Below, piece by piece: positions 50,857 to 59,983 of a DNA stretch of 64,000 nt. The stretch's first letter is position 1; the number at the start of each line of letters is the position of its first letter. The stretch comes from Vibrio maritimus (lineage in GTDB: Bacteria; Pseudomonadota; Gammaproteobacteria; Enterobacterales; Vibrionaceae), in contig JYJJ01000034.1 in NCBI GenBank assembly GCA_003263775.1, positions 62,001 to 126,000 on the forward strand, in the 5' to 3' direction. The notes under the pieces were generated by a model. That model saw nothing but the letters and a program-made list of their open reading frames with translations. It was not told the DNA's origin and made no database searches. The translations under genes and the position numbers were made by a program.

Positions 50857-51510
50857 ATGAAAAAGTCTGCAAATGCCGAGCAACTTCGTCCTCTTTTCCG
50901 TGATGGCATGACTATCATGATCGGTGGTTTTATGGCAACTGGCGCGCCAGAATCTCTAATTGATCTCCTTAATGAGTGGGACATCAAAGATATCACGCTA
51001 ATTACCACTGATACCGCTTCACCCGGGCGAGGTACCAGTAAGCTCATAGCGCAAAAACGTGTCAGCAAACTCTATGCATCCCATATAGGTCTCAATCCAG
51101 AAACAGGCCATCAGATGAACGAAGGCACGCTTGATGTCGAACTCGTACCACAAGGGACGCTGGCTGAACGTATACGAAGTGGGGGCGCAGGTCTTGGGGG
51201 CGTACTCACACCAACCGGTCTTGGCACTTTAGTCGCAGAAGGCAAGCAAGTGATTAACGTGGGTGGCAAAGACTATCTACTTGAAACGCCGCTTAAGGCC
51301 GACATCGCCTTAATTCGTGGCTCAGTAGTCGACACTCGAGGCAATGTGTTTTATCGCAAGACAACACAAAACTTCAACCCGTTAATGGCAACCGCCGCCG
51401 ACACTGTGGTCGTGGAGCCAGAAAGCATTGTAAACCTAGGAGACATTGAGCCTGAGTCAGTGCACACACCTAGCCTGTATGTGGATTATATTTTGACGGA
51501 GGATGCGTAA
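50857..51510 (+). CDS. atoD: 3-oxoacid CoA-transferase subunit A
   Basis: 217 residues, family-typical. It has the conserved MIGGFMATGAPESLI near residue 25 and GAGLGGVLTPTGLGT near 115. With subunit B it transfers CoA from acetyl-CoA or succinyl-CoA to acetoacetate. It begins 10 bp after the thiolase stop (GGAGG in the gap), and its stop codon shares a base with the next start codon. Confidence 0.9.
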   Translation: MKKSANAEQLRPLFRDGMTIMIGGFMATGAPESLIDLLNEWDIKDITLITTDTASPGRGTSKLIAQKRVSKLYASHIGLNPETGHQMNEGTLDVELVPQGTLAERIRSGGAGLGGVLTPTGLGTLVAEGKQVINVGGKDYLLETPLKADIALIRGSVVDTRGNVFYRKTTQNFNPLMATAADTVVVEPESIVNLGDIEPESVHTPSLYVDYILTEDA

Positions 51511-52187
51511 TGACGACTCAACTGGATAAACACACCATTCGTCGCCGCATCGCATGGCGCGTCGCTCAAGAGATGCATGATGGCGATATCGTCAATCTTG
51601 GCATTGGTCTGCCAACGCTCGTGGCCAATGAGGTGGACAAAGAGGTCGAGATCTTAATGCAGGCGGAAAATGGTCTACTAGGTATCGATAATCTGGCCAC
51701 CGAAGACAATGCGGATCCAGATCTCGTTAATGCCGGGGCGCAGCCTATTACCGCCATCCAAGGGAGCTGCTATTTCGATAGTGCAGAATCGTTTGCCATT
51801 ATTCGTGGAGGACATGTTGATGCCACTGTCCTTGGCGCCTTACAGGTAGACGAAAACGGCAATCTCGCTAACTGGATCATTCCAGGAAAAATGGTGCCAG
51901 GGATGGGTGGTGCAATGGATCTTGTGGTTGGCGCCAAAAAGGTCATTGTAGCAATGGAGCACACGGTGAAAGGAAAGCCAAAGTTGCTACGTCAATGTTC
52001 ATTGCCTCTAACCGCAGTTAATCAAGTTGACCTGATTGTCACCGAAATGGGCGTTATTGAAATTACTCAAAAAGGTATGCTACTGACTGAGCTTGCACCG
52101 GAATTTAGTATCCAACAAGTGCAAGCTGCAACAGAGGCCACGCTGCAAATTAGTGAAAACCTGCGAGTGATGTCTCTGCCTGACTAA
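51510..52187 (+). CDS. atoA: 3-oxoacid CoA-transferase subunit B
   Basis: 225 residues. The catalytic Glu is in AENGLLGI (about residue 50), and the GVIEITQKGMLLTELAP stretch near the C-terminus is typical of the B subunit. It overlaps subunit A by one base, so the two are translationally coupled. Ends before a strong bidirectional terminator. Confidence 0.91.
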   Translation: MTTQLDKHTIRRRIAWRVAQEMHDGDIVNLGIGLPTLVANEVDKEVEILMQAENGLLGIDNLATEDNADPDLVNAGAQPITAIQGSCYFDSAESFAIIRGGHVDATVLGALQVDENGNLANWIIPGKMVPGMGGAMDLVVGAKKVIVAMEHTVKGKPKLLRQCSLPLTAVNQVDLIVTEMGVIEITQKGMLLTELAPEFSIQQVQAATEATLQISENLRVMSLPD

Positions 52188-52215
52188 GGAGACTCTTAAA
52201 CACCTTAAAAACGAA

Positions 52216-52242
52216 AAATGCCGCTCTACAAGAGCGGCATTT
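52216..52242. terminator. Bidirectional terminator
   Basis: A 12-bp perfect stem (AAATGCCGCTCT / AGAGCGGCATTT) with a 3-nt loop, flanked by A-run and T-run, between atoA (+) and the KdgM porin (-). Confidence 0.9.
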
Positions 52243-52280
52243 TATTAGGAACTGTTTGACTTTAATCTACAGCAAGCAGA

Positions 52281-52970
52281 TTAGAAGTTGAACGTTACAC
52301 CCACACGAACGCGGTTTTCAGTTTTCACTTCAGCGTTTTGGCTAACGTAAGTCTTGTCTAGGATTTGGTAATCTAGGTAAGGTGCCCACGTGTCGAAACC
52401 AGTGTATTTAACTTGGAACGTGTGTTCCCATTTGCTGTCTGCACGAGAAAGATCGCTGTTGATCTTACCGCCGTTGTTTTGTGCGATGTAAGCTGGGTTA
52501 TATTCTAGGTTGAAGTCTGAAACGTTGTAACCAACCCATGCATCAACTTGGTTTGTGTTCTCAACACCGTCAGTTGCCGCTTGGAAACGGTAACGTGCAG
52601 CAGTGTAGAAGTTACCTGTTGCGTAAGTCGCTTTTAGGTAAGGACGGTATTCTGAGTGGCTAGTGCCGTTCCAGTATACGAAACCTGGAGTAAGGGTTAC
52701 GTTGTCGTTGATCGCGTAGTTGTAGTTTAGTTCAGTTTCGAACGCTGCTACTTTGTGGTCGTCTTGGCTAAATGCACTATCGCCGTGACCTTGAGTACCC
52801 TCTAGGTGGATTTCCCAGTCTTCAGCAAAGCCCATGCCCGTGCGAACACGGCTTTCATAAGTTTTTGCTTCTGTGTTGTACGCACCACGAACGTCTACGT
52901 AGTTTGCGCTTGCTGGAAGTGCTACTGCAGCAACAAGTGCCGCTGCTAATGTCATTTTAAAAGTTTTCAT
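52281..52970 (-). CDS. Oligogalacturonate-specific porin, KdgM family
   Basis: 229 residues from the ATG at 52970 (an upstream in-frame start would add 26). A signal peptide MKTFKMTLAAALVAAVALPASA is followed by a 12-stranded beta-barrel pattern with alternating residues and a C-terminal VRVGVTFNF. KdgM-type barrels pass oligogalacturonides and other acidic oligosaccharides through the outer membrane. No pectin-degradation genes lie in this window, so the substrate here is uncertain. A very good CRP site lies 161 bp upstream. Confidence 0.88.
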   Translation of the reverse strand: MKTFKMTLAAALVAAVALPASANYVDVRGAYNTEAKTYESRVRTGMGFAEDWEIHLEGTQGHGDSAFSQDDHKVAAFETELNYNYAINDNVTLTPGFVYWNGTSHSEYRPYLKATYATGNFYTAARYRFQAATDGVENTNQVDAWVGYNVSDFNLEYNPAYIAQNNGGKINSDLSRADSKWEHTFQVKYTGFDTWAPYLDYQILDKTYVSQNAEVKTENRVRVGVTFNF

Positions 52971-53269
52971 TAAAAAGCTCCGTATAGAACAGGAATGCCA
53001 AAAATGGCACGGATTTAATGTGCGAACGACAAGGCCACTGCCAAGCATCCTTGAAGATCACACCGAAACTGAGCTCAGAATATTTTTTTGAACATTGTTT
53101 TTGTCATGGAAGTGTCAAAGGCAAACATTGAGTGATATCGATCACACCAATTTAGCCCATAAAACCACCCAAATGAACATTAAGGAAAGGTAAAAATAAC
53201 AATAGTGAAACAGAAGTTCACATATGATTCATTAAAGTCATGAGTGATAAATTTAAAGACCAAAATTGA
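52971..53269. promoter_or_regulatory. Upstream region of the KdgM porin gene
   Basis: 299 bp. It contains the CRP site at 53131-53146. The upstream Sel1 gene on the same strand ends at 53270. No other gene seen. Confidence 0.6.
53131..53146. promoter_or_regulatory. CRP-binding site, KdgM porin gene
   Basis: AGTGA-TATCGA-TCACA, 9 of 10 arm positions and symmetrical. The best CRP-like site in the window. Confidence 0.75.
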
Positions 53270-54457
53270 TTAATGGCTACTCTGTTGTGAGTAATGTGCA
53301 TCATAACTGGAGTAGCTGTATGAGTTTGTATTATCCCCGGCAACCTCATCAACATTTGAAGAGGCGATGCTCTCAGTCTCGCTTGGCTTAGCCTCTGGCG
53401 AGACCTCACTTTGTGATATAGCCGCTGCGTCAGACTCACTATCCAGCACGAGTCCAAATAGAGGTAAATCTCGTTTATAGAGTTTGTTAAGAGCACGAAT
53501 CAACGAGTGTTTCACAACCGGACCAAACTGCAGTTTTTTCAAAACTGGCTTAGCTAGTGACTGCAGCCCAACAACCGAGTCAACGCCCAACGTACTTCCC
53601 ACTGCATCACGCGCCGATTTAGCCGGCTCGTAGCCCATGTACGCGGACATAAATAGCCAAATATAAGCAATAGCAGCGCCATTAGGCTTTACATCACGCC
53701 AAGCTTCACCTGCAAAATACATGGCTTCGACATTGCCTTTTTCTGCGGCACGTTCAAGCCAGTAGCAAGCGCGCTGACTGTCTTGCTCAACACCCACCCC
53801 ATTTAAGAAGTTGAGCCCAAGCTTGGTCATGCCCTCTTCACTTTGTTTGTCCGCAGCTTTCTCAAACCACTGAGTCGATTGCTTTGGCGATGGTATTGGG
53901 TTCTCGGGAGAAATGCTCCAATCGCCCATAAACAAAATCGCTTCAAGGTTACCTTCTTCAGCCACCTCTTGAATTTTAGCGACGCCTCTTGGGATATTGC
54001 GCTCAACACCTTGACCAAATATTTGCGCTTTCGCAGCCTCAAACTTAGCGTGCACGTCACCTTCGGCACCAGCAATACATAATCGCCAATAATTAGCTTG
54101 CTCACGAAGGACTAGGTCTTCACGTTTTTTGTCACTAAGGCGCACGATGCCGTACATAGAAGTGATATTGTCGAGCTCCGCACCTTTGTGATACCAATAC
54201 AGCGCTTCGTTAGGTTTGGTTCTCTCTGCTTCTTTGGCGAGATAAAGAATGGTTGGCACATGACCCGTCTCCGCTTTAAAGACGCGATCTTGCCTCTCTT
54301 GCTGACGCGCTTTTTCCATCGCCCGACGATAGGCGGCCTCTCGCGCAAGACGCTCTTCCTCCATACGCTTCTTGCGCAGTGAAAGGGAGAACATCCATAC
54401 GAACACCAGCAACAGTGACAAGCTGGTAGCGCCAATAGCAATGGTAAGTGTCGACAT
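53270..54457 (-). CDS. Membrane-anchored Sel1-repeat protein
   Basis: 395 residues from the ATG at 54457 (start before a hydrophobic segment; an in-frame upstream start adds 20). One N-terminal membrane segment (MSTLTIAIGATSLSLLLVFV) is followed by a charged linker and Sel1-like repeats (about 90-290; GIVRLSDKKREDL, AAEKGNVEAMYFAGEAW, WFEKAADKQSEEGMTKLG), which usually mediate protein-protein contacts. The C-terminal tail is Ser/Glu-rich. It is downstream of malM on the same strand, with a 121-bp gap. Function unknown. Confidence 0.75.
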   Translation of the reverse strand: MSTLTIAIGATSLSLLLVFVWMFSLSLRKKRMEEERLAREAAYRRAMEKARQQERQDRVFKAETGHVPTILYLAKEAERTKPNEALYWYHKGAELDNITSMYGIVRLSDKKREDLVLREQANYWRLCIAGAEGDVHAKFEAAKAQIFGQGVERNIPRGVAKIQEVAEEGNLEAILFMGDWSISPENPIPSPKQSTQWFEKAADKQSEEGMTKLGLNFLNGVGVEQDSQRACYWLERAAEKGNVEAMYFAGEAWRDVKPNGAAIAYIWLFMSAYMGYEPAKSARDAVGSTLGVDSVVGLQSLAKPVLKKLQFGPVVKHSLIRALNKLYKRDLPLFGLVLDSESDAAAISQSEVSPEAKPSETESIASSNVDEVAGDNTNSYSYSSYDAHYSQQSSH

Positions 54458-54578
54458 AATTGAGTGGCTTTTGTGGTAACGGTTACTCTCTATAGTAACG
54501 GCTGATTGCGCCAACAATTAAGTGCGATTGTCGATCAACAGCACGCTTTTACACTAATCGGTCAATTATTCTTCCTTT

Positions 54579-55415
54579 TTACTGGGAAGCAGACGCATTC
54601 ACCGCTTTGTTGAACGCCTCGCGCGCACCTTCCACCCCAAGAGACTCTGCCTCTTCAAGTAAACTCACTGCTTTTTTTAGCTGGTTGTTATCAACTGCAT
54701 GGGTGATCGCTTGACGGTAAAACTCACTCGATTCTTGAGTCGCTTTTACCGGACTGACCTTGCTCTGAGTGACTTGTTCATCGCTTGGCGTTGGATTGAC
54801 CCGTGACTTGCGGCCATCAATGGTAATAACAACCTCACCTTGATCACTAAAAGGCACCGGAATATCTTTCACCTCAGGCAAATAGTTGCCCCTAGCTTTG
54901 GCATCAAGCTTTGCTGGGTGGGTTACCGTCACGCTGCGAGTCGCAGCTTCTGGCTTGGTGTACACCACCAGCATGAGCTTAGAGGTTGTACTTGGCACAG
55001 CAAATGTGAAGTTTAGAGCTAAACGATTTCCCAAATGGAAACGTGCCGGCAGATAATCAAACTCATTTAAATCATATTGCTCAACCACGCTGCCATCATC
55101 ACGGATGACTGCCACATAAGGAGCAAAGGCAGAAGAAGATATCAGGCTAGTGATTGTAATATCGAGCGCCCCTGAAGTGATTGGCAGTGAGACGACTGCA
55201 ACCGGACTCTCGACGCCGTCTATGACATAGCGCTGGCTATTCTCATCAATTCGAAACGTCTGTTCACTCGGTGCTTTCATTGCCAGCACATTGAGGCTAG
55301 CGGGATCGAAAACCGTTGCCTGAGAGCGAAGCGGCGCTTGCTCGACAACTTCAGTGCTTTGACATCCAGCGAGTAACAAGCAGCTACTAATCAGGGTCGT
55401 CGATAGTTTGATCAT
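54579..55415 (-). CDS. malM: MalM-like maltose-operon lipoprotein (copy 1)
   Basis: 278 residues from the ATG at 55415 (TTTTTGGAGACGAAC upstream). Lipoprotein signal with lipobox LAGC (Cys18). MalM family: periplasmic protein of unknown role encoded after lamB in enterobacteria and vibrios. The C-terminal helix (FYRQAITHAVDNNQLKKAVSLLEEAESLGVEGAREAF) is kept in both copies. It follows lamB copy 1 by 62 bp. A hairpin in the gap may attenuate it. Confidence 0.85.
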   Translation of the reverse strand: MIKLSTTLISSCLLLAGCQSTEVVEQAPLRSQATVFDPASLNVLAMKAPSEQTFRIDENSQRYVIDGVESPVAVVSLPITSGALDITITSLISSSAFAPYVAVIRDDGSVVEQYDLNEFDYLPARFHLGNRLALNFTFAVPSTTSKLMLVVYTKPEAATRSVTVTHPAKLDAKARGNYLPEVKDIPVPFSDQGEVVITIDGRKSRVNPTPSDEQVTQSKVSPVKATQESSEFYRQAITHAVDNNQLKKAVSLLEEAESLGVEGAREAFNKAVNASASQ

Positions 55416-55431
55416 GTTCGTCTCCAAAAAG

Positions 55432-55449
55432 GGCGAAGTCACCTTCGCC
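55432..55449 (-). terminator. Intercistronic hairpin lamB-malM (copy 1)
   Basis: On the minus strand GGCGAAG-N4-CTTCGCC, followed by CTTTTTGG. A small attenuator rather than a full terminator. It lowers malM relative to lamB, by analogy. Confidence 0.55.
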
Positions 55450-55477
55450 TGGGTCTATTAAGTTAATGAGTAAAACG

Positions 55478-56779
55478 TTAGAACCACGCTTCTACTTGTA
55501 CGCCTACAAGGAACTCGTTTTTCTTTGATTTGTCCGCAAGCTGTGCGCTGTCCGAACGATCATTTAGGTAGGTGCCATATACACGAATTTCAGGGCGAGC
55601 AAAGAAGCCTTCACCCATAGAGAAAGCTTGCGCAACCGTCAACTTGCTGCCTTTTTTGTTGCCGTAGTTGCTGTAGTTTTCAACGTATGTACCCGCTTCA
55701 AATACGGTGCGAACTGTGTCAGTCCATTGGTACATTGGGCGAATGACCGCAGAGAACAAATCATGGTCAGTCTTTGCACGGTTAGTCGCTGAGATAGCAG
55801 CATCTGTTGAGCGTGCAGCAAGTAGTTGGTGACCCATTTCCCATTTTTCACCAAGGCTAATCACACCCCAGTTCAACAATCGAACACCTTGTGCGTCGTT
55901 GTTGGCGTCATCGCGACGGTCGAAGTTACCGCCGTTACCTAGGTCAGCCATTTGTGCGCCGTATGCGCTGTTACCGTATTGAACAACCGTCTGGTTGAAG
56001 CCAGCATCCATATTCTGGTGAAGAATAGCGGTAACCAATGCACCATCGTCTGCTTGTACGTTGGTATTGCCCGAGGCTGTGCCTGTAGAGAAGTTGTATG
56101 CACCGGCTACTTCAAGTGTTGCATCTTCCCATAGACCGATGTTCGCCAAACGTACGTCAGCGATATAGCCTTTGACTTCATCTTCTTTGTATTTGTCTTG
56201 CTGTTCCCAGTTACCTTCTACACCTGGGTTAGTACCTGGTTTTTGTACCCACTGTTTGCCATCAAGCGTTTTTTGCTTTGAGCTACTGTCTTCAACCAAC
56301 GCAAGCGACAGTTTTTGATTACCAACAGAGATGTTCTCGATACCACCACCGGTACCAGACGTGTTCAAGAAGTAGAAGTCCGTGATATGTACATCACGAC
56401 GTTGGTAGTAGCGCTTACCAGCCCATACGGTCGCTTCTTTGTCTGAACTGAACAGACCCGTCGCTTGAACGTTATACTGTGCGACGTTGAAGTCACCATC
56501 TTGCCAGCCATTGGTGCCGCTGTTGCCTGAAGCAATCATCGATTCCACGCGCCACGTTTGCTCACCCGTTTTTAGATCTTTACCAAAGCCGAACTCTGAG
56601 TAGTTGTCGTTCTCGTTACCTAGACGACCCACTTTTTGCTTTTCGTAGTTGGCATCACCCGTCCCATTAGAACTAAGCGCAGTGCCCGCACGAAAATAAC
56701 CAAAATAATCCACAGCGAAAGACGGCGCAGCAACAAGTGCAGTAGAAACAGCTGCAGCGACTAAACATAATTTTTTCAT
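55478..56779 (-). CDS. lamB: Maltoporin LamB (copy 1)
   Basis: 433 residues. Signal peptide to about residue 22, then the barrel start VDYFGYFRAGTALSS and the characteristic VWAGKRYYQRRDVHITDFYFLNTSGTGGGIENI, the aromatic slide region, and a C-terminal QVEAWF. It forms the trimeric channel for maltose and maltodextrins. The two LamB copies share the same architecture but are clearly divergent. Starts 468 bp from malM copy 2. LamB of vibrios can also serve as a phage receptor. Confidence 0.93.
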   Translation of the reverse strand: MKKLCLVAAAVSTALVAAPSFAVDYFGYFRAGTALSSNGTGDANYEKQKVGRLGNENDNYSEFGFGKDLKTGEQTWRVESMIASGNSGTNGWQDGDFNVAQYNVQATGLFSSDKEATVWAGKRYYQRRDVHITDFYFLNTSGTGGGIENISVGNQKLSLALVEDSSSKQKTLDGKQWVQKPGTNPGVEGNWEQQDKYKEDEVKGYIADVRLANIGLWEDATLEVAGAYNFSTGTASGNTNVQADDGALVTAILHQNMDAGFNQTVVQYGNSAYGAQMADLGNGGNFDRRDDANNDAQGVRLLNWGVISLGEKWEMGHQLLAARSTDAAISATNRAKTDHDLFSAVIRPMYQWTDTVRTVFEAGTYVENYSNYGNKKGSKLTVAQAFSMGEGFFARPEIRVYGTYLNDRSDSAQLADKSKKNEFLVGVQVEAWF

Positions 56780-57247
56780 TATTAACTCCGATTTTTATCG
56801 TTATATTTCTCAATCGACATTCAAAAAGGCAGCAGAATGTAAGATGTGGTGAGAAAGTTGTCGGAGAGGAGAATAATGGGGTCAATTTTGATGGAATAGG
56901 GGCTGTTATTGATAATAGTGGCAGTACTTCTAAGCACCTCCCCTTATTCATCAATAGTACTTGGCTACGGTTTTGGAACTTTCATTTTCATTGCGGAATG
57001 AAATTTGACGTTGAGCACGGAAAAAGCGAAGTAACACCCATAAAAAATGACCAAAGTCACACTCTATTAGCAAAACTGCACTGAAGTAACAAATGCCAAC
57101 TATTTGAACAATGTCACTTTTTGAGGTTAATTGGATGTGAACGAGAGGGCTGTATGGTATTCGAGAAAAATATAAACCCCGAAAACATTGAGAGATAAAT
57201 TATCCCAAAGCATTTTCAGGGCTAATAATAACTATTTTGTGAATATG
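56780..57247. promoter_or_regulatory. Promoter region of lamB copy 1
   Basis: 468 bp between malM copy 2 and lamB copy 1. Candidates: a MalT-like box GGGGAGGTGC (minus strand, 56934-56943) and a CRP-like site AATGA-CCAAAG-TCACA (57046-57061). No gene seen. Confidence 0.45.
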
Positions 57248-58138
57248 CTATTTTGCATTAATTGCTTTAACGAAGATCTCTTGAGCACCTTCAATATTCA
57301 GTGCTTTGGCTTCTTCAAGTAGTGCTAGTGCTTTTGGAATATCGTCTGCTTTCACCGCGGCTTCTATTGAAGTGAAGTAATAATTCGACGTTTCCGGCTG
57401 AGCAGTCACACTGCTTACAGCAGCTGCGGTACCAACGGCTGTTGCAGTGGTTGCATTTAACTTCGGATCAAGCGCTTCGGCTGGTGTCGCAGGTGCTTTG
57501 TTTGATCCCGGCAACAGCGAGAATGAACTCGGCGTTGACAACTTAACGTTGACCAAACCATTTTGACTGTGGCTTACGACAGGGTCTGCAATCATAGGTG
57601 GCTCAGTGCGTTTCGCAATGGCCATCGCTTTAGCTGGATGGATAACCGTTGTTGTTTTGGCAACATCTGCGTCCGTTGTAAAAATAACGGCATTTACACG
57701 CTTAGTGGAAAGAGGCACGGTAACTGAAATTTCACCCGCCAATGCTTCACCAGTAATGAAATCATTACGGTCATAACCGAACGCTTTTGAGTCGAAAACC
57801 CTCAGTAAATTGTAATCTTGATCGTACAAAGCAAGGCTAGGTGAAAAGACTTCTAGATTCTTCATTGGGGCAGTCAGCGCAATGTTTACAGTTTGCCCAA
57901 CTGGTTCGAACGAAAATCCAGCGACTCGACTACTAATTTCACCGTTGCTAAGTCTTTGCGTTTGTTCATTGAACTCAAAGGTAAATGCAGATGGAACAGA
58001 TACATTATTCCACTGTACAGAGCTCGTTGCGGAAATAGCCGACAATTCGACTGAGCTCGCTTGGTTTGATACATCGATAGCACTTGAACACCCTAATAGT
58101 GCCATCAGCCCAAGAGAAGAAATTAACATCCGTTTCAT
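57248..58138 (-). CDS. malM: MalM-like lipoprotein (copy 2)
   Basis: 296 residues. Lipobox LLGC (Cys17). MalM family; longer than copy 1 by an Ala/Thr/Pro-rich linker (PATPAEALDPKLNATTATAVG). The end (YYFTSIEAAVKADDIPKALALLEEAKALNIEGAQEIFVKAINA) is clearly the same repeat-like helix as in copy 1. It follows lamB copy 2 by 79 bp, again with a hairpin in between. Confidence 0.85.
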   Translation of the reverse strand: MKRMLISSLGLMALLGCSSAIDVSNQASSVELSAISATSSVQWNNVSVPSAFTFEFNEQTQRLSNGEISSRVAGFSFEPVGQTVNIALTAPMKNLEVFSPSLALYDQDYNLLRVFDSKAFGYDRNDFITGEALAGEISVTVPLSTKRVNAVIFTTDADVAKTTTVIHPAKAMAIAKRTEPPMIADPVVSHSQNGLVNVKLSTPSSFSLLPGSNKAPATPAEALDPKLNATTATAVGTAAAVSSVTAQPETSNYYFTSIEAAVKADDIPKALALLEEAKALNIEGAQEIFVKAINAK

Positions 58139-58157
58139 AGAATCACCTTAAAGAGAA

Positions 58158-58181
58158 ATAGCCAGCTTTTACACTGGCTAT
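58158..58181 (-). terminator. Intercistronic hairpin lamB-malM (copy 2)
   Basis: ATAGCCAG-N8-CTGGCTAT, a perfect 8-bp stem in the gap. Same position as the hairpin of copy 1; weak T-run, so an attenuator or mRNA-stability element. Confidence 0.5.
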
Positions 58182-58217
58182 GTTTTACATAGTATGTAAA
58201 GTTACTAGGTTGCTAGA

Positions 58218-59546
58218 TTACCACCAGGCTTCAACCTGAGCACCAAACATTAGATCATTTTTCTCAACTGCTAGGTCACCGCTGTACTTACTTGCGAATA
58301 CGCGAATTGCAGGACGAGCCCAGAAGTTATCACCCGCTTGCCATTGTTGTGCGATAGTGATTTTGTTCAGGTCTTGCTTCTCTGCACCCCAGTCAGCACC
58401 GAAGTCTTGCTGGAAGTAACCAACTTCTAGGATAGTACTCATAGTCTCAGACCACTTGTAGCCTGGACGAGCTACGATGCTCATAGCCGTTGCATCGTCA
58501 CCATCCGTGCCTTTGTCAAGCTGAGCGTATACGAACGAGTAACCTAGGTTCCACTTCTCACCTTCTACCACACCCCAGTCGATGAAGCGGTAAGATTTAC
58601 GACCTTCTTGACCTGTTTCCATGTTGTAAGAATCACCTAGGTGGTTACCTACGAAACCAGACCACGCGTAGCCTTCAGTAGAGATTTGAATAGCTGCTTT
58701 GTTGAAACCAAGGCTGTGACCTTGCGTATGTTCAGCAGTGAATGAGACACCAAACTTGTCTAGACCGTAGTCACCAAAGTTGCCGTCTGGGTTGTTCTCG
58801 TTCGCTTCTTGAGCGTCTGTGTGCGAAGGTTGTGCGCCAAGAAGGATGAACTCCATGCTACCGCCTTCGTTTGTTTCAATACCAGTCAAACGTAGGTCGA
58901 AAGTGTTAGCTGTAGAGTAAACTTGAGTATTTTCTACTGGTGTGCCATCTGAATCGATTACTGGCGCTTTCCACTTGTGCTGAACCGCAGCCGCGTGGAA
59001 CTTAGCAAAACCAAGATCGATGTTCTCGATACCGAAACCGTTACCTGAGTTGTTTACATAGTACATATCTAGGATATGAATGTCCTTACGACCGTAGTAA
59101 CGGTTACCCGCCCAAAGCTTCATGCCGTTAGCCATGCTGTAGTCAGCCCAAGCTTCACGGAAAGACGCACGTTGGCCGCTCCATGGGTCAGCCGGATCAC
59201 GACCGATAGATTGGAATGAGTTACCACGGTAATCTAGGCCACCATCTTCATATGTACCGAATGCAAGCAAAGTATGTAGGTTGAAAGTGCCACCGTCTTG
59301 CGCTGTCCACGCTTCATTTACATTAAGAGCTAGCTCACCGTAGATATCACACTCATCACCTAGACGACCAACAGCGTGACCGAAAGTAGTCGGGCCACCG
59401 TTACCGTAACAGTACTGAGAGCCACCATCAGCGTTTGCGCCGAAACCTGCACGGAAATAACCGTGATAATCCACTTGTGCAGCTGATACAGTACCAGCAG
59501 CCAATACACCTACCACCGCAGCAGCAATTACACTTACTTTTTTCAT
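58218..59546 (-). CDS. lamB: Maltoporin LamB (copy 2)
   Basis: 442 residues. Signal peptide to about residue 23, then VDYHGYFRAGFGANADGG and LWAGNRYYGRKDIHILDMYYVNNSGNGFGIENI, C-terminal QVEAWW. Family-typical. It contains a cysteine pair in the plug region (QYCYGNG and DECDIYG), which copy 1 lacks, so a disulfide is possible. The first gene of the lamB-malM tandem and divergent from glgX across a region with MalT-like boxes. Confidence 0.94.
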   Translation of the reverse strand: MKKVSVIAAAVVGVLAAGTVSAAQVDYHGYFRAGFGANADGGSQYCYGNGGPTTFGHAVGRLGDECDIYGELALNVNEAWTAQDGGTFNLHTLLAFGTYEDGGLDYRGNSFQSIGRDPADPWSGQRASFREAWADYSMANGMKLWAGNRYYGRKDIHILDMYYVNNSGNGFGIENIDLGFAKFHAAAVQHKWKAPVIDSDGTPVENTQVYSTANTFDLRLTGIETNEGGSMEFILLGAQPSHTDAQEANENNPDGNFGDYGLDKFGVSFTAEHTQGHSLGFNKAAIQISTEGYAWSGFVGNHLGDSYNMETGQEGRKSYRFIDWGVVEGEKWNLGYSFVYAQLDKGTDGDDATAMSIVARPGYKWSETMSTILEVGYFQQDFGADWGAEKQDLNKITIAQQWQAGDNFWARPAIRVFASKYSGDLAVEKNDLMFGAQVEAWW

Positions 59547-59983
59547 TTAGAAAACTCCGTTTAACTTATTGTTATATTCAATGTCTTTGTTTCTAAAACG
59601 CTTCAGAGGCAGTACCGAAGTGTCTCAGACTTGAAATATCGGTTAGGGTCCCGAGTTGATTGAACAATTGCAGATTAACGAAGTCGTGTGATGGAGGCGT
59701 CCTCCACCCTATAGATAGTTAAGGGGGATGAGAAAGGAGTAGAAAAATAACCGTATGGCGTTTTTATAGGAAAGATCACAATTCAAGGGGGAGTAGCATA
59801 GATAGGAGTAATGTTTTGACGCGCACAATATGCTTTACATCACTATTTTTAACTTTTAGGTAAGAAAACTGAAATTAAATTACATTTAAAATTCTGTGAT
59901 CTTCGCTTGACCTAAAGTTTACAAAGCTATTAACTAGTGAAAGTAAGATTAATGTCATTCACGAACAAATAGAAAAAATCTCT
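59547..59983. promoter_or_regulatory. Divergent lamB/glgX region with MalT-like boxes
   Basis: 437 bp. GGGGGATGAG (59723-59732) and GGGGGAGTAG (59787-59796) on +, and AGGGTGGAGG on - (59701-59710) resemble the MalT box GGGGA(T/G)GAGG. GGAGG-CGT-CCTCC (59693-59705) is a perfect inverted repeat overlapping the last. A CRP half-site TGTGA is at 59895. Likely controls both lamB and glgX. Confidence 0.6.

Noticed and set aside
59693..59705. GGAGG-CGT-CCTCC as an attachment site
   Set aside because: No direct repeat partner, tRNA or integrase nearby. A regulatory role fits better.
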